Shown in pieces: positions 32,748-45,330 of a stretch of 64,000 nucleotides of DNA. A program made the translations under genes and the position numbers. Position 1 is the first letter of the stretch; every line of letters begins with the position of its first letter. The notes below the pieces were generated by a model that was not told where the DNA came from, ran no database searches, and saw only the letters and a list, made by a program, of their open reading frames with translations. Where the stretch lies: positions 46,978,456 through 47,042,455 of the forward strand of contig CM049318.1 of assembly GCA_026874595.1 (NCBI GenBank), read 5' to 3'. This DNA comes from Sipunculus nudus. Lineage: Eukaryota; Annelida; Sipuncula; Golfingiida; Sipunculidae.

Positions 32748-33600
32748 GAGAACCTGTGAGCTTATGCGATGGTGTGGCGCGTCTGTTGTCAGTACGTTTT
32801 CCTATACTATCTCGGAAACCGCAGGAGCTAGCATTACCAAATTTCATGCAAAAAATAAGTCATCTAAAAAACTCTATCAGATTTTGCTTATTTTTGGCTA
32901 GATGCATTTTCTTAGATTATATAGGGAAAAAGCTAAAAAAAAACATTAAAAATCTTCTTCTCCCAAACCATCCAGCCAAATTGTCCAGTATTTCACAGAA
33001 ATAATCCCAGACACAATCTCTCTCATTTTGTTCAAATCGTTCTGGTTTGGTAATTTTTGGCCGGGTTACAAGAAGTTGAACTTAAGTCTTCCGTCTAAAA
33101 AGTCATACTAAATTTTCAATCTCAGAACAACTGGAGCTGTCATCAACAAATGTAGGTCACACGAGTCATATCTGAAATTGAGTTATTGGTGGCACCACCA
33201 GGCCTTTTTTGTACGGGGGTCATCAGTGCCTGTGTCATACTGAGGGCTACAAAAAACTTCTTCTCTGAAACCATGTTGCCAAATTGTTTAATATCACACA
33301 GAAATGATCCTAGGGCAGTGCTTTCTGAATTTTGTTCAAGTGGTCTCTGTTCAGTGAATTTTGGCTGAGTTATGGGAAGCTGAATTTAGTCTTATGCCAT
33401 AACAGCCCATTTAAGCTCAGGGGCTATAAAGATCTTCTTTTCCAAGACCACTGGGCCAAATTTTTAAATCTCACGCATTAATTATCCTCAGATGTTGATA
33501 ATTCAAGTTTGTTCAAATGGTTTTGGTTCAGTGATTTTTGGCTGAGTTATTGGAAGCTGAACTTGGCCAGTTTGCTGCATCTTCCTATATGAGTGATAAA
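32748..33600 (+). repeat. Dispersed repeat family A copy
   Basis: Opens AGAGAACCTGTGAGCTTATG and runs through TCTTCTCCCAAACC and GTCATATCTGAAATTGAG (with GTTATTGG and GGCACCACC), then into the CCACTGGGCCAAATT segment near 33451. Short frames at 32756-33004 and 33186-33368 are artefacts. Confidence 0.75.
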
Positions 33601-34231
33601 CCTGCAAAACGTTTTTCGACTGACACTACTGAGGCGTTGAGTCATGAGTATTGTGTTTTTTCTTTAATGTCAGAAAACTTGTTAGATAAAAGTAAACAGA
33701 ATGACTATACATGAAAAGTATATATAACGGTGTGTCTGTTATCCACATACATGTACAAGGATCAGTTATTTATGCTAACATTTTTTATGCATTTTAGGTG
33801 CTGTGCATCCATGGATACATGTAAGTAACAATGCATTGGTAAATATAAATTATAATAGGCCACATTTCCATAAATGTGGACACAGACACAGTAAAACAGA
33901 CTATACTATAATATAATAAAAAATTATGTGTTTCCATATGCATAACTTCATTAAAGGGGTCCAATCACCTATCTGACCTTTATCAACTTAAGTTTGTTTT
34001 TTTTTTTAACAAAAAACTTTTATTCAGAAAAAACTGCCAATGACATATTCAACATTGATCCAGGCAGGTAGGAACTACGCTACAACATAAGACTGCATCA
34101 AAGCATACACTGAGCCTATTTGTCTATCTGCATTGCAATTCCAGAATTTTTGTTTCTTATAAAGGCTAAATAATATTTCACATCATATTTTACATAAGCT
34201 TTTAAACCTGTTACAGAAGGTTCTTTTTTTT
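33601..34231. other. Unassigned A+T-rich sequence
   Basis: Apart from a short poly-T near 33995-34008, nothing can be supported. Confidence 0.35.
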
Positions 34232-35110
34232 AGCGAACCTGTAAGCTTATGCGATGGCGCAGTGTTGTCCGTCCGCTGCCCGCCATCCGAGGTTGGCTGT
34301 CTTCCGTCCATGGCTGTATGTCAGAAACCATCGGAGCTAGCAGCCCCAAATTACATGTAAGAATTAGTCACATGTATGTGATACTTGGTGTCCTAGAGCT
34401 TATTATTGGGTACCTGCGTTAATTTAGATTTTATAGAGAAAAAGCTCAAAACCCTTTAAAAATCTTCTTCTCTGAAACTGTCCAGCCAAATTGTCCAATA
34501 TTTCACAGACGTGTTCCCTGGAACAATCTCTCTCACATTTGTTTGAATGGTTCCAGTTCAGTGATTTTTGACCGAGTTACAGGAAGTTGAACTTAGTCAT
34601 TTGCATGCTAAAATTCCAATCTCAGAAATGGCTCGAGCTATCATCATCAAATTTTATGTTAATGTTGGTCACTTGAGTCATATCTGAAATTGAGGTATTG
34701 GTGGCACCACGTGCATTGGTTTTTTTGTTTGGGGTCAACAAAGCATACAGAGGGCTACAAAAAACTCCTCTGAAAGCGTAAAGCCAAATTTTTAAATATT
34801 GCACAGAAATGCTCCTAGAGTAGTGCTTTTATTAAATTTGTTAAAAAAATGGTCTCTGTTCAATGACTTTTGGCTGAGTTATGGGAAGCTGAATTTAGTC
34901 AAATGTTATAGTAGCCCATTTCTGCTCAGTGGCTACAAAGGTCTTCTTCTCAAAAACCACTGGGTCAAATACTTTTAGTCTCACACATGAATGATCCTTA
35001 GATGTTGATAATTCAAATTTGTTCAGATGGTTTTGATTCAGTGATTTTCTTAGTTTTTATACAGGAAAAATTTTAAAAGATATAAAAATCTTCTTCTCTA
35101 CACACACCGT
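34232..35110 (+). repeat. Dispersed repeat family A copy
   Basis: Opens TAGCGAACCTGTAAGCTTAT and follows the family order through GAGGTATTGGTGGCACCACG (about 34693) and the ACCACTGGGTCAAAT segment. A related fragment (AAAAAGCTAAAAAA... TTCTTC) lies near 35378-35455. Non-coding. Confidence 0.75.
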
Positions 35111-35710
35111 CTTGACATCCAGAACCTGCCAACTGTGTCAGAATTTACAATAGGTCAAGTTATGCTCTGTATCAATAAATAATGTTGGCAGACTGCCAAC
35201 CATTTCAGATTTACCAACAGGTCAATTTTCAGTCTGTAAGAGCCAGTGGTAAGTTTTAGCCTGTAAGAGTCAGTGGTGCAGTTACATGTGGCACATTAGG
35301 TACCCTTGATCTGGGGGAAAGCTGAGCTTCCATTGCCAGAGTAGGTGTGACTCAATACCAAGGCTTAAAGAGGAACTTGTTCTTAGATTTTATAGGGGAA
35401 AAGCTAAAAAAACATTTGAAAATGTTCTTCTCCGAAACCATGCCAAATTGTCCATTCATCTGTCCCAGTATCCCTCCCTGGCAAAAAGAACATATCGGAA
35501 ATATCCTGACTGATACATCCTAGTTTTAAAATGTCCTAGTCCGAAACGTGCAAGTCCTAAACTTCCATTTGGCTGAAATCATAATGACTAAGGTAGATAT
35601 GCAGGACATGAGAGGATCAATATCAAATTTTAAAAATAAACATTCGTACTCCCAAACTTTGCAAAGGTTCCCATCAGGCCTGTAGGCCTTGTTCATTTTA
35701 CACTTGATTT

Positions 35711-36055
35711 TAGCGAACCTGTGAGCTTATGCGATGGTGCGGCATCATCCGTCATATGTCTTGTGTCGTGCGACATCTGTACGTTAACCATAGCTATCTC
35801 AAAAAGGGCAGGAGCTAGCATCACCAAATTTTTTGCAAATAATCAGTCATCTGAAAAACTATCAGATTTTGTTTATTTTTTTCTAACTGCATTTTCTTAG
35901 ATATTATAGGGAAAAAGCTAAAAAGCTTTAAAAATCTTCTTCTCCGAAACTGTCCAGCTAAATTGTCCATTATTTCACAGAAATGATCCCTGGAACAATC
36001 TCTCTCAAGGTTGTTTGAATGGTTCCAGTTCAGAGATTTTTGGCCGTGTTACACC
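35711..36055 (+). repeat. Dispersed repeat family A, 5' part
   Basis: Begins TTTTAGCGAACCTGTGAGCT and proceeds to GATTTTTGGCCGTGTTAC, where it gives way to unrelated sequence and then a family E copy. Confidence 0.75.
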
Positions 36056-36159
36056 AGGTTTTGGGACACTAGATGTAATTACAGCTAAGAAACTGAAATG
36101 ATTGTTGTCATTTAATAGTAAATAAAAAATAGAAAAATATATCTTAAAATAACAAAAAA

Positions 36160-36510
36160 TACAGGTGGCGCCACCACTTTTTGGGGAACTGACAAAACTA
36201 ATAATGGTCAATATTTAATGCAAGATTCATTACAATCCATACATTAATTATAAAGATAGTGGAGGTTGTGTATTACATTTTTGATTATTCTGGGGGTACT
36301 TTCATGCCCCATAGCTCGGAGGATATAGGTCACTGTGACCTAATTTCAGGTTTCCAAGGAGATTTTTTATTGACCTCCTTGGATATCCACTAAGAAGTTT
36401 CTAGGTACAGCAGTTAGCAATTTTGTGCCCTGCTAACAGACTGCCGGACGGACTACGGTCAAAGCACCATTCCTATACCTCAGTTGACTTACAGTCAGCT
36501 GAGCTAAAAA
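36160..36510 (+). repeat. Dispersed repeat family E copy with terminal hairpin
   Basis: Contains the exact palindrome GGTGGCGCCACC (36164-36175), TAATTTCAGGTTTCCAAGG and a short GACGGACTACGG remnant. It ends AGTCAGCTGAGCTAAAAAA. The end can fold like family D's terminal hairpin (CTCAG-TTGACT-tac-AGTCA-g-CTGAG). Confidence 0.65.
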
Positions 36511-37370
36511 ACCACTGGGCCAAATTCTTAAATTTCACACGTTAATTATCCTCAGATGTTCATTATTCAAGTTTGTTCAAATGGTTTTGGTTCAGTGCTT
36601 TTTGGCTGAGTTACGGGAAGCTGAACTAAGCCAGTTTGCTGTATCTTCCTATAGGAGTTAAAAATGTACGAAACGTTTTTCGACTGACGCCACTGAAGCC
36701 AGTTTGTTAAATATTTCACAAGAATGATCCCTACAATAATTCTTATAATAATTGTCATTAATGGTTCCACATGAATAATTTTTGGCTGAATTATGGAGAT
36801 TGAATTGAGTCTTTTTACCATATATGTTAGCAGTGTGATGCTGTTACATCTAGAGTGGCACCAGTTTATCAGCATCTGTTACATCATGCCACTAGATATT
36901 TAGAATTCAGGTTATCTTTGGTTAATATTGACAACAAAAATTTTTTTAAAAGCTTTTAAAAAGATTAGATTCATGATTTAAGTTATTCATCATACCAGGC
37001 AATGTTACAATCATAGAAATTCAGGTCTCTGTGGCTATATAAAGACAATTGTGCATGGATTATAAATTATTGGTATCCCTACTCAACTTAATTCAAGAAT
37101 TTGCCATCAATGAGATATATTTGTATTTTAATTTTGCATTCAGTATGCATATGTAAAAATTTATATATATTCCTAATTTTTTTATAAAAAGTCAGCTGAA
37201 AAGCATAATGTATTTGAAAAATTAATTTCAAAGTCATTTCAAGTAGGGACCACTTTTGTGTACAGATGGTAGCATTTGGATTACCATTGGCAGATTGCCA
37301 GTGCTTTGATGTTGGCCATTAGCCAAGATGATGTCAGCTCTATAAATAGTTTAGGCACAGTGCCAGGATT

Positions 37371-37625
37371 GGAAGAAGTGCAGCCAGGTATAGGTCAAGA
37401 GTTCACTCAGTGCAGTAGCTGCATTCTATTTATAGCGTTGGCAGACTGCCCACTGCATCAGATTTGGCACCAAAGCTCAGCCTGGATCTGTTTATAGCTT
37501 TGGCAGACTGCCAACTGTGTCAGATTATGAAACAGGTCAAGAGTTCACTCAGTTCAGCCAGGTTCAGGTCAAAAGTTCACTCAGTCTAGCCAGGTGCAGA
37601 TCAAGAGTTCACTCAGTGCAGTAGC
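37371..37625 (+). repeat. ~32-34 bp tandem repeat, several units
   Basis: AGGTCAAGAGTTCACTCAG recurs around 37395, 37533, 37567 and 37600. It is shared with 60079-60270 and inverted at 21014-21105. Confidence 0.75.
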
Positions 37626-37689
37626 TTGAGGCAGCAATTTGTCACAGTTCACTCGGGGGCAACTACAATTTTGACTTGTCTGTGCGTCT

Positions 37690-38730
37690 TTGATGGTATT
37701 CTCATTTATAAGACAGGTGGTGCCACCTACATTTACTTTTGCAGTGTATGCGCCTGCTTATTTCTACAGAGGAATTTGTTACATCAGCCTAAAATTGGGC
37801 ATGTTTATACATATCGGGTTGCTTTATAGTGTACAAGACTGGTGGCGCCACCTACAATAATTTTTGCACAGTGTATGTCCCTGCTTATTTCACAGGAGGG
37901 GTTTGACATATCAGTCTGACATTGGGCATATGTATATATCTCTTCATTGTATACAAGACTAGTGGTGCCAGCTACAATCATTGTATCTGCCAATACAGAG
38001 TTTTGCGGATACTATGTTTTCAGTCGGACGCTGCTGCCACCGGGACTGCCACCACCGCATAGGTTTCCGGAGAACTTTTCCGTAAACACTTGGCAGAACT
38101 TTTTTTAAATTCAGAATTATGATCGGGTCACATGTGAACTGCTGCGTACTCTCTTCCCAGTGTCCATTTGTGCGTATGTTTCCACACATAAACCCACATA
38201 TCTGGGGAACCGTTTGACAGATCAGGCTAAAATTTTTGCACAAATGTAGCTCTTGGATAGGTTTAACATACACTAAAAATGGTGGTGCCACCTGCAACCA
38301 TTTTTGCACAGTGTCCATCCGTTCATCTGCCTTTGGATAAAATTACTCATATCTCTGCACATCCTGGACAGCTTTCTTGATTTTATGACTTGTGGCGCCA
38401 CCTACATTCACATTTAAGCTGCAGACATCCGAGCTCATATCTCGGGAACCATTTAATGAGTTGGGCCAAAACTTTGTGTGTGTATAGATCTCCCATAGCA
38501 CTTTATCATACACAAAACTGGTGGCACCACCTGCAACCATTTTTGCACAGCGTCTGTCTGTTTGTTTGGCTTGGGATAAAATCACTCATATCTTGGCAGT
38601 GGTTTGACATATCTGCCTAAAATTTTGCAGGTTTATGCATCTTGGATAGCTTTCTGGATTTTATGGCAGGTGGCGCAACCTACATTTATGTATATGCTGC
38701 AGGCTTATATCTCAGGACAGGTAAGACAAT
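37690..38730 (+). repeat. GGTGGCGCCACC-bearing tandem units (copy 1)
   Basis: Units of roughly 130-150 bp each contain GGTGG(C/T)GCCACC followed by TACATT or TGCAACCATTTTTGCACAG. The exact palindrome is at 37841-37852, with variants at 37722, 38279, 38391, 38520 and 38670. Units alternate in type, giving a dimeric period near 280 bp. Confidence 0.7.
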
Positions 38731-39472
38731 TATATTGCAATACATTGTTTTTTATTGTCAACTGTATTTCTTTAAATGTAAAGCTGTTTTTGATCCAATG
38801 TGCACAACTTTTCTCGAAATATTAATTCAAGAAGTAATCGAAGAGATGCCACATTGTTCTGATGTAGCATTTTTAAGAAATTATTTCCTTTTAAATAATT
38901 AAACAAAATAACATTTAACCCATCATTAGGCATAATTTGATAATATATGAAACAAATCATGGAAAAATAAAGATGCAATTTAAAATTGTGAATTCTGGAA
39001 TGTTATTTTCATATATTTATTGCTTTGCAAATTTAAAAAATATATTTGATAAAAAATAAGAAATATATCTGTGTGCATAATGTGATGTTACCTGACTAAA
39101 TTAAGTATAAATGTTGATGCAATTTAGATTTGCGAATCAATTTGAATATTCAGATATATATGACATACTGTAAATATAAAGTAAAATTTTTAAAACTAAA
39201 AAAAAATGACTTAACAAAAGAAAAAATAGGATCTAATGCAAATATTTGTTCATTATTTCCCTGTCTCAGTAGAACGGAAATTAAAAGTTATTTGCTTTGT
39301 TTTCCATCTCTCTGCCTTGTGTTAAAATATTTAAAAATAATTTCATTTAAATTAAATTTTATCCTTTACCTATATGCAGAGGTGCTGTAACTCCCACCAG
39401 TCCGTGTAAGCACTATTGAATTAATTCCGTATTCTGTAATTATATCCAAAGGTGTTGTAACACTCCTCCCCT
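38731..39472. other. Unassigned A+T-rich sequence
   Basis: Very A+T-rich with small random frames. A C run (39473-39485) marks its right edge. Confidence 0.4.
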
Positions 39473-39586
39473 CCCCCCCCCCCCCAGTCATTGAGCCCTA
39501 GTTTCTGAGCACTGAGGATAGTTTTTTTATTGCAACTTAAAAAATTATATGGTGATGCAGTTATAACACAATCATCTGAGTGCCGT

Positions 39587-39598
39587 GACCCATGGGTC
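39587..39598. repeat. GACCCATGGGTC palindrome followed by CCTTGTTTT
   Basis: Same 12-bp palindrome plus CCTTGTTT tail as at 44753-44764 and (one base different) 45455-45466. It behaves like the end motif of a dispersed repeat. Confidence 0.55.
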
Positions 39599-39599
39599 C

Positions 39600-39970
39600 C
39601 TTGTTTTGCATTATAAAGGCCTTGAAAAGGTCTTAAAAATGCCAGAAATTCTGATGTAGGTCTTAATAAGGTCTTAAATTTGATTTTACCCATCCTGATA
39701 TAATGAATGTGCACAATCAGTTGGCTGATGGAACGTAACCTTGAGACAGTTTAGGAGAAGTTGCTGCAGTTAATTGTCGAAGAAAGACCTTCGTAGATTC
39801 TAAAGACAGACTACCATGAGACCAGTCCAAACTTGAAGTGATCACCATTTTGGATCTTCAGTAGTTTTTAAGCACCATAGGGCCATTAAAGAATTTTGTG
39901 TAAAAAAGGGTCTGAAATTTTCTAACAGCTGGTCTTAAAAAGTCTTAAAAAGGTCTTAAATTTGCTTTGC
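39600..39970 (+). repeat. Segment with short GGTCTTAAA repeats
   Basis: GGTCTTAAA/AAGTCTTAAA phrases recur near 39628, 39659, 39669 and 39932-39960. The nature of the element is unknown. Confidence 0.4.
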
Positions 39971-39989
39971 CAAGAGGTGCAGGAGGCCT

Positions 39990-41180
39990 GAATAAAATTT
40001 TAATTAATGCCCTTTTCTCAGGAGTGATTTTCAGTATAGGCCTGAAATTGTGCAAATCCATTGATCTTGGACTTATCCCTCTCGTTTTCCCGTGGTATCT
40101 ATTTGTACTTGTGCTTTGGGTGAAAATTGCTCATATCTCAGAAGTTGGTCAAGGTATTGTTCTGAAATTTGGCATGTTCATCCATCTTGGAAAATTTCCT
40201 CATAAACCAGACAGGTGGTGCCACTTACCTTCCCGGTTTTTTTTTTTTTAAATTAAATTAATGCCCTTTATTCATGATCAGGAGTGATTTGCCATAATGG
40301 CCTGAAATTGTGCGTATATTATCCAAAGATCTCAAGACTGGTGGTGCCATCTGCAATCGTAAACCATTCATGAATAAATTCATTCCCTTTTCTCAAGAGA
40401 GATATGCAGTATTGGCCTGAAATTGTGCATATCAAGAGATCTTATACTCCTCCATCTTGTACTTAAGACTGGTGACGTAATCTAAAATTGTTTTCCCATG
40501 GCGTCCATCTGTACATATGCTTTTGGTGATAATTACTCATATCTCAGGAGTTGTTCAAGGTATTGGTCTGAAATTTTGAAATCCATCTTAGAAAGTTTTC
40601 TCATAAACCAGACATGTTGAGGCACCTACCTTCCTGTTTCCGTAGAATAAATTAATGCTTTTTTCTTAGGATTGGTGTGCTGTATTGGCCTGAAATTGTG
40701 CATATTCATAGATCTTGGACTCCTTCATCTTGTACTCAAGATCAGTGGTGCCATCCATAATCGTTTTCCTGTGGTGTCCATCCGTACATTTACTTTGAGT
40801 GAAAATTGCTTATATCTGTTGAATGGTCAAGGCATGGTCTGATATTTGGTGTGTCAGTCCATCTTTGAGAGTTTACTCATAAACCAGACAGGTGGCAGCA
40901 GGTGTTTATATTGTATAAATAAATGCCTGTTTCTCAGAGTTGTAGTGGACTATTTTCAGGAGTGGTGTGACATACCACTAAATCCATCCCTCACTTCACC
41001 CATACCACTCTGACCTCGGCGGATACATGTTGTCCCTTGTGGAATACCTGTTTTCTAGTTGTTTCATGCATCTGTGCACATAGCCTAACAGTGGTTTGAA
41101 GTATTTGCCTGAAAGTTTTCATGTCCATACATCTTTGATGGCTTTCTCGTACGCAGGACTGGTGGTACCACATACAATCA
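39990..41180 (+). repeat. Degenerate tandem repeat related to the GGTGGCGCCACC units
   Basis: GGCCTGAAATTGTGC recurs near 40040, 40299, 40415 and 40687. ACCAGACAGGTGGTGCCAC or similar recurs near 40207, 40615 and 40886. CATATCTCAGAAGTTG and CATCTTG phrases also resemble the 38-kb and 61-kb arrays. Frames here are artefacts. Confidence 0.65.
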
Positions 41181-41540
41181 TTAGCTCAGCTGACTATAAG
41201 TCATCTGAGCTATAGTCATGGTCCATTGTCCGTCGTCCGTCCGTCTGTCTGTCCGTCCGTCCGTCCGTCTGTCTGTCTGTCTGTCCGTCTGGATGTCCGT
41301 CCGTAAGACTGGCACGTTTCATTACCGTTGGACCTACGAATCTGAATTTCGGCATACAGTTAGTTGTCCCCATAATCTCCTACCATGCCAAAAATTGGGT
41401 CAATAGGACTTCGTTCCTTTAAGATATTAAGGAAAAACCTCAATTTTTTATTAGAAATCTATTTTCACACTTCAGGACTGCCTAATATCAAAACCACTCA
41501 TCTGGTTTTCTTCACCAGAATACTAAATACTATCAAAAAC
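41181..41540 (-). repeat. Family D terminal segment, inverted
   Basis: Starts with the hairpin TAGCTCAG-c-TGACT-ata-AGTCA-t-CTGAGCTA (41182-41212), then (GTCCGTCC)n and the reverse of the family D end. It is the inverted counterpart of 42160-42537. Confidence 0.75.
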
Positions 41541-42443
41541 AGATCAGTGGTTTTGATATTAGGCAGCCTTGAAGTGTAACAATGGCTTTTTTTATGGAAA
41601 ACAGAGTTTTTTTCCCTTAATATCTCGAAGGAACAAAGTCCTAATGACCCAATTTTCGGTATGATAGGAGATTTTGGGGACATCTAAAATTATGTCAACA
41701 GCCTGGGGAGTATAGAGATGTGCACTGAATGACCTACAGTCATCAAAGTGGACTGCTTGACAATGTAAGGGAATACAACAAGAGCCTCCAAACAAATTCA
41801 ATAACTAGCCTAATTTTGCAGGTTTTATTTTCAAATTTCAGATTTTAACAGATTAAATCCTTATGTATACATGGTGTGAAAATTAAATCCACAGTACTTA
41901 CAGGAAAAAAACGTGCCATGGCCAAAGTTGGGCAAAATTAAAGGTACCAATTTTATATTTTTGCCAATATTTAAAAAAATTTAACAAATTTTGATCTAAT
42001 TTTTGGTATACAATTAAATTTTGATTAATTAAAGTTGTATTACTGGAAAAAAGTCCCTACCTTTAAAACTTTTGGTCTTAAGTGACCAAATATCTTCCTG
42101 ATTTTTTTACAAAGTCCATTATGTTTGGGCCCATAACTTTTTAAAATTATATAATACTGACTTAATATCTGGCATGTACATAGGAACTATATAGAGGAAT
42201 ATTTATGGTAAATATGAAGATAACCAGATGAGTGGTTTTGATAATAGGCAGTCCTGAAGTGTGAAAATAGATTTCTAATAAAAAATTGAGGTTTTGCCTT
42301 AATATCTCAAAGGAACGAAGTCCTATTGACCGAGTTTTTGGCATGGTAGGAGATTATGGGAACATCTAACTGTATGCCAAAATTTAGATTCGTAGGTCCA
42401 ACGGTGTCGAAACGTGCCAGTCTTACGGACGGACATCCAGACG

Positions 42444-42475
<32 letters not shown>

Positions 42476-42538
42476 GACAGACGACGGACAATGGACCATG
42501 ACTATAGCTCAGATGACTTATAGTCAGCTGAGCTAAAA
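41541..42538 (+). repeat. Family D copy, forward
   Basis: Contains AGGCAGCCTTGAAGTGTAAC, GTGCCATGGCCAAAGTTGGG and GGCATGTACATAGGAAC. A (GACGGACA)n tract lies at 42425-42487. It ends with the TAGCTCAG...CTGAGCTA hairpin and AAAAA near 42538. Confidence 0.75.
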
Positions 42539-43190
42539 ACTCCGTTTTCCATAAAAAAAAGCCATTGTTACACTTCAAGGCTGCCTAATATCAAAACCAC
42601 TGATCTGTTTTTGATCGTATTTAGTATTCACATTCTTTTATACATTTTCTATGAACATACCAAAAATTAGGTCAGTATTGGGTATTATTTTGAAGTTATG
42701 GGCCAAAACATAATGCAATTTTTTTAAAAATCAGGAAATATATTTACTTACCTAACATGAGAAATGCTGAACCTAGAGACTTTTTTTCAGGAATATAACT
42801 TTATTTAGTCAAGATTCAATTGTTTACCCAAAATTAGATCTGAATTTTGCAAATTTTTCAAGTTATTAGCATAAATAAAAAAATCAATACCTTAAATTTT
42901 GTCCAACTTTGGCACTGTTGATTTAATTTTCCCAGCATATATGCATAAGGATTTAATCTTTTAAAATCTGAACTTTCAAAAGAAATTGATTGGAATGAAT
43001 AGCTTTTATTCATGTTTCATACACCATGTCAAGTGTTGTTTACATCTAGCCCACCTAGTAGTACAGCCTTCACTTGCATTATGTAACCCACCCCAGGCAG
43101 CTTACCTTGGCCCAGCTTGGCCCCTACTAGCAGCTTCCCCTCTGCCCTGCACTCATCCCCCCAGCTGGTGCATAAACTAGATGAATGTTA
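42539..43190 (-). repeat. Family D segment, inverted
   Basis: Reads as the reverse complement of internal family D sequence: CTCCGTTTTCCATAAAAA is the complement of 41588-41605, and GAAGTTATGGGCCAAAACAT is the complement of the GTTTGGGCCCATAAC block. With the two previous segments this makes a nested, alternating-orientation cluster. Confidence 0.65.
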
Positions 43191-45171
43191 TAATTTTTCT
43201 GTATTTTATTTAATTCTTGGACATGCTACATTTTAGATTTTGTATTGAACCACCAGGGTTACAATGATTAAAGTGTACATTTAATTGTGTCCACAAAGTG
43301 GTGTATTGCTGTGAAAGTGTGGATTTTCATGAGATAAGTAATTCCTTACTTCAGAAGAGTAAAAACTTCACCAGGTGTGAAATTGACTATTAATTCCAGT
43401 AATTAATTAAAACTGGGATAGTAATTAGCACAATGATATTGTTTGTCCCTCATTCAACCAACAGTGTGTATACTTTATTTGAAAAAATGTTTTATTTTAT
43501 CAAATTTACTTTTATTTTATTTTGGTGAATAAAATTAAGCATGTCCTGAAAACTCCAATGTGCAAAACTTTTTAATAGTGATTCAAGGAATATTCTTGTA
43601 GATGCCATGTTGTGGCATTATTTTCTTATAAAATCAGTTTAAACATTTATGATTTAAAAATAATAACATATATGTGTATGCATAATATGACCCAATGTTT
43701 TTTACTCTGTATATATATTGATTGCAACTTTTGCAACAATTCTAATATTTTAACTTATATTTTCAGGTTTTTTAATTAAAAATTTATAAACCTGTAAATA
43801 AAAAAATGATTCAAATAAATACTTCTTAATGGAAGAAGTGGATCTAATTAAAAAAATAGGATTATATATAAACTTAAATGCATTATTCTCTTGAAAGTGA
43901 AATAAAGGTATTAGTCCATTCTGTCCACTTGCCTGTCCATCTGTAAATTTTCGTATGCAACACAGTATCTCAAAACTTTTACTGTTTTTCTTCATGACAG
44001 TCTTGTCAGAGTATTAGTTTGCAATCATATATTTAGAACTTTACTATAACCAAGTAGGAGGGCCCCTTTCCTCTTAGCTTTTCATATTCTTATATAAATG
44101 AAAAACATTACAATAGAATATTTCTACATCCACCTTTGTGCTGCCCTCACTTTTCCCTTCTCCGAACCCCATCCCAAAGTCAGCCTCAGTAAGCAAGAAC
44201 AAGATGAATCAGATATATTCATACTTTAATATTTTGTATAACTATTCGTCCATAGGTACCTATGTACATGCCAGAAATTATGTCAATATTGTGTAATATG
44301 TAGACATAGTGGGCATCACAATAATGTACCTTGTCAAGACTAAAGAGATATTGTGTCATACAGTCAGATATTCATAAATCACTTCATCAGCATAGTTAAT
44401 CATAACATCATATCTGTCAAATTGAACGCTTGCAGACTACCATACACTTTAGATCCTTCAACAAATAGCCTTATCATCATTCTACTACTGCTTATTACTG
44501 CTGTCATTGCATTCATATTTGCTCAAATATATCACAATTTTCAACCCCTCCTAAATAAATAAAAAATAAACCACTTTATTTGACTCTATTAATCCATCAG
44601 TCAGGTAATTTCATTTATCATTTACTCACATATTACATTACATTCCTTTATAATAGCCCAACATGTACATGATATTCATAAGCTTTATCGGCTCGATATA
44701 GTATCACAGTGGAGAAACATTTATAGTCCAATCACGATCAGCTGAGCGCCGTGACCCATGGGTCCCTTGTTTTTGTGTTGTGTACACCAATGACATATTA
44801 GAGCAGTGAGTTTGTGTAATTGGAGCATTATACCTGATGTATATCCTATTGCACAGGTTAGCATTGGGCCTGTGGGCCTTGTTTAAATATTAAATAATTG
44901 TGAATGAACTATTTTATCCTGTTAGCATTGTTGATTTACTGGTAAGTGGAAATCCTATGAATATACACTATACATATACAGACATGTTGTAATTCCCATT
45001 ATTCAACCACCAACTCTACCCCCCCCCCCCCCCCCACCACCATGAAGTCCTTCCACCTGTGGACGGGGGACATTAGTTATATTTAAACTTTATACATTTA
45101 AAAAAAATATTTAAAAAATTACATATATTTAATAATATATATTTTATAAAAAAATAGGTCCAATTGAACAA
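43191..45171. other. Mostly unassigned A+T-rich sequence
   Basis: Includes the motif GACCCATGGGTC plus CCTTGTTTT at 44753-44772, a GGGCCTGTGGGCCTTGTTT repeat end near 44868-44886, and a 17-base C run at 45019-45035. No gene is supported. Confidence 0.4.
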
Positions 45172-45330
45172 ATGTGTAAACTACTGAACTGTCAACAATT
45201 TATCAAAGAACCAACTAATGATCATGGTGATAATATACATCTTATATTCACAAACTGCTCACATTCTTCAATTTTAACATTAAGAAATGCATGGTCTGGT
45301 CACAATATGTTATTTGCAACAATTTCTTAC
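45172..45330 (+). pseudogene. Decayed LINE-type endonuclease fragment
   Basis: The translated stretch contains FIKEPTNDHGDNIHLIFTN followed by a WSGHNMLFATI-type end. This resembles the C-terminal part of apurinic-type endonuclease domains in non-LTR retrotransposons (usual wording: EPT-R-N-LDL-FTN ... SDH--V). The expected SDH is SGH here, and no reverse transcriptase follows. It reads as a short relic about 53 residues long. Confidence 0.5.

Larger units (their letters stand above)
36505..38730 (+). repeat. Duplicated block, copy 1 (partner 59205-61860)
   Basis: Matches 59205-61860 in order: CCACTGGGCCAAATTC, CCACTGAAGCCAGTTTG, TACCAGGCAATGTTACAATC, the GTCAAGAGTTCACTCAGTGC repeats (37371-37625), and then GGTGGCGCCACC-bearing units. 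Copy 1 has fewer of the last units. No protein is encoded; short frames are artefacts. Confidence 0.75.
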
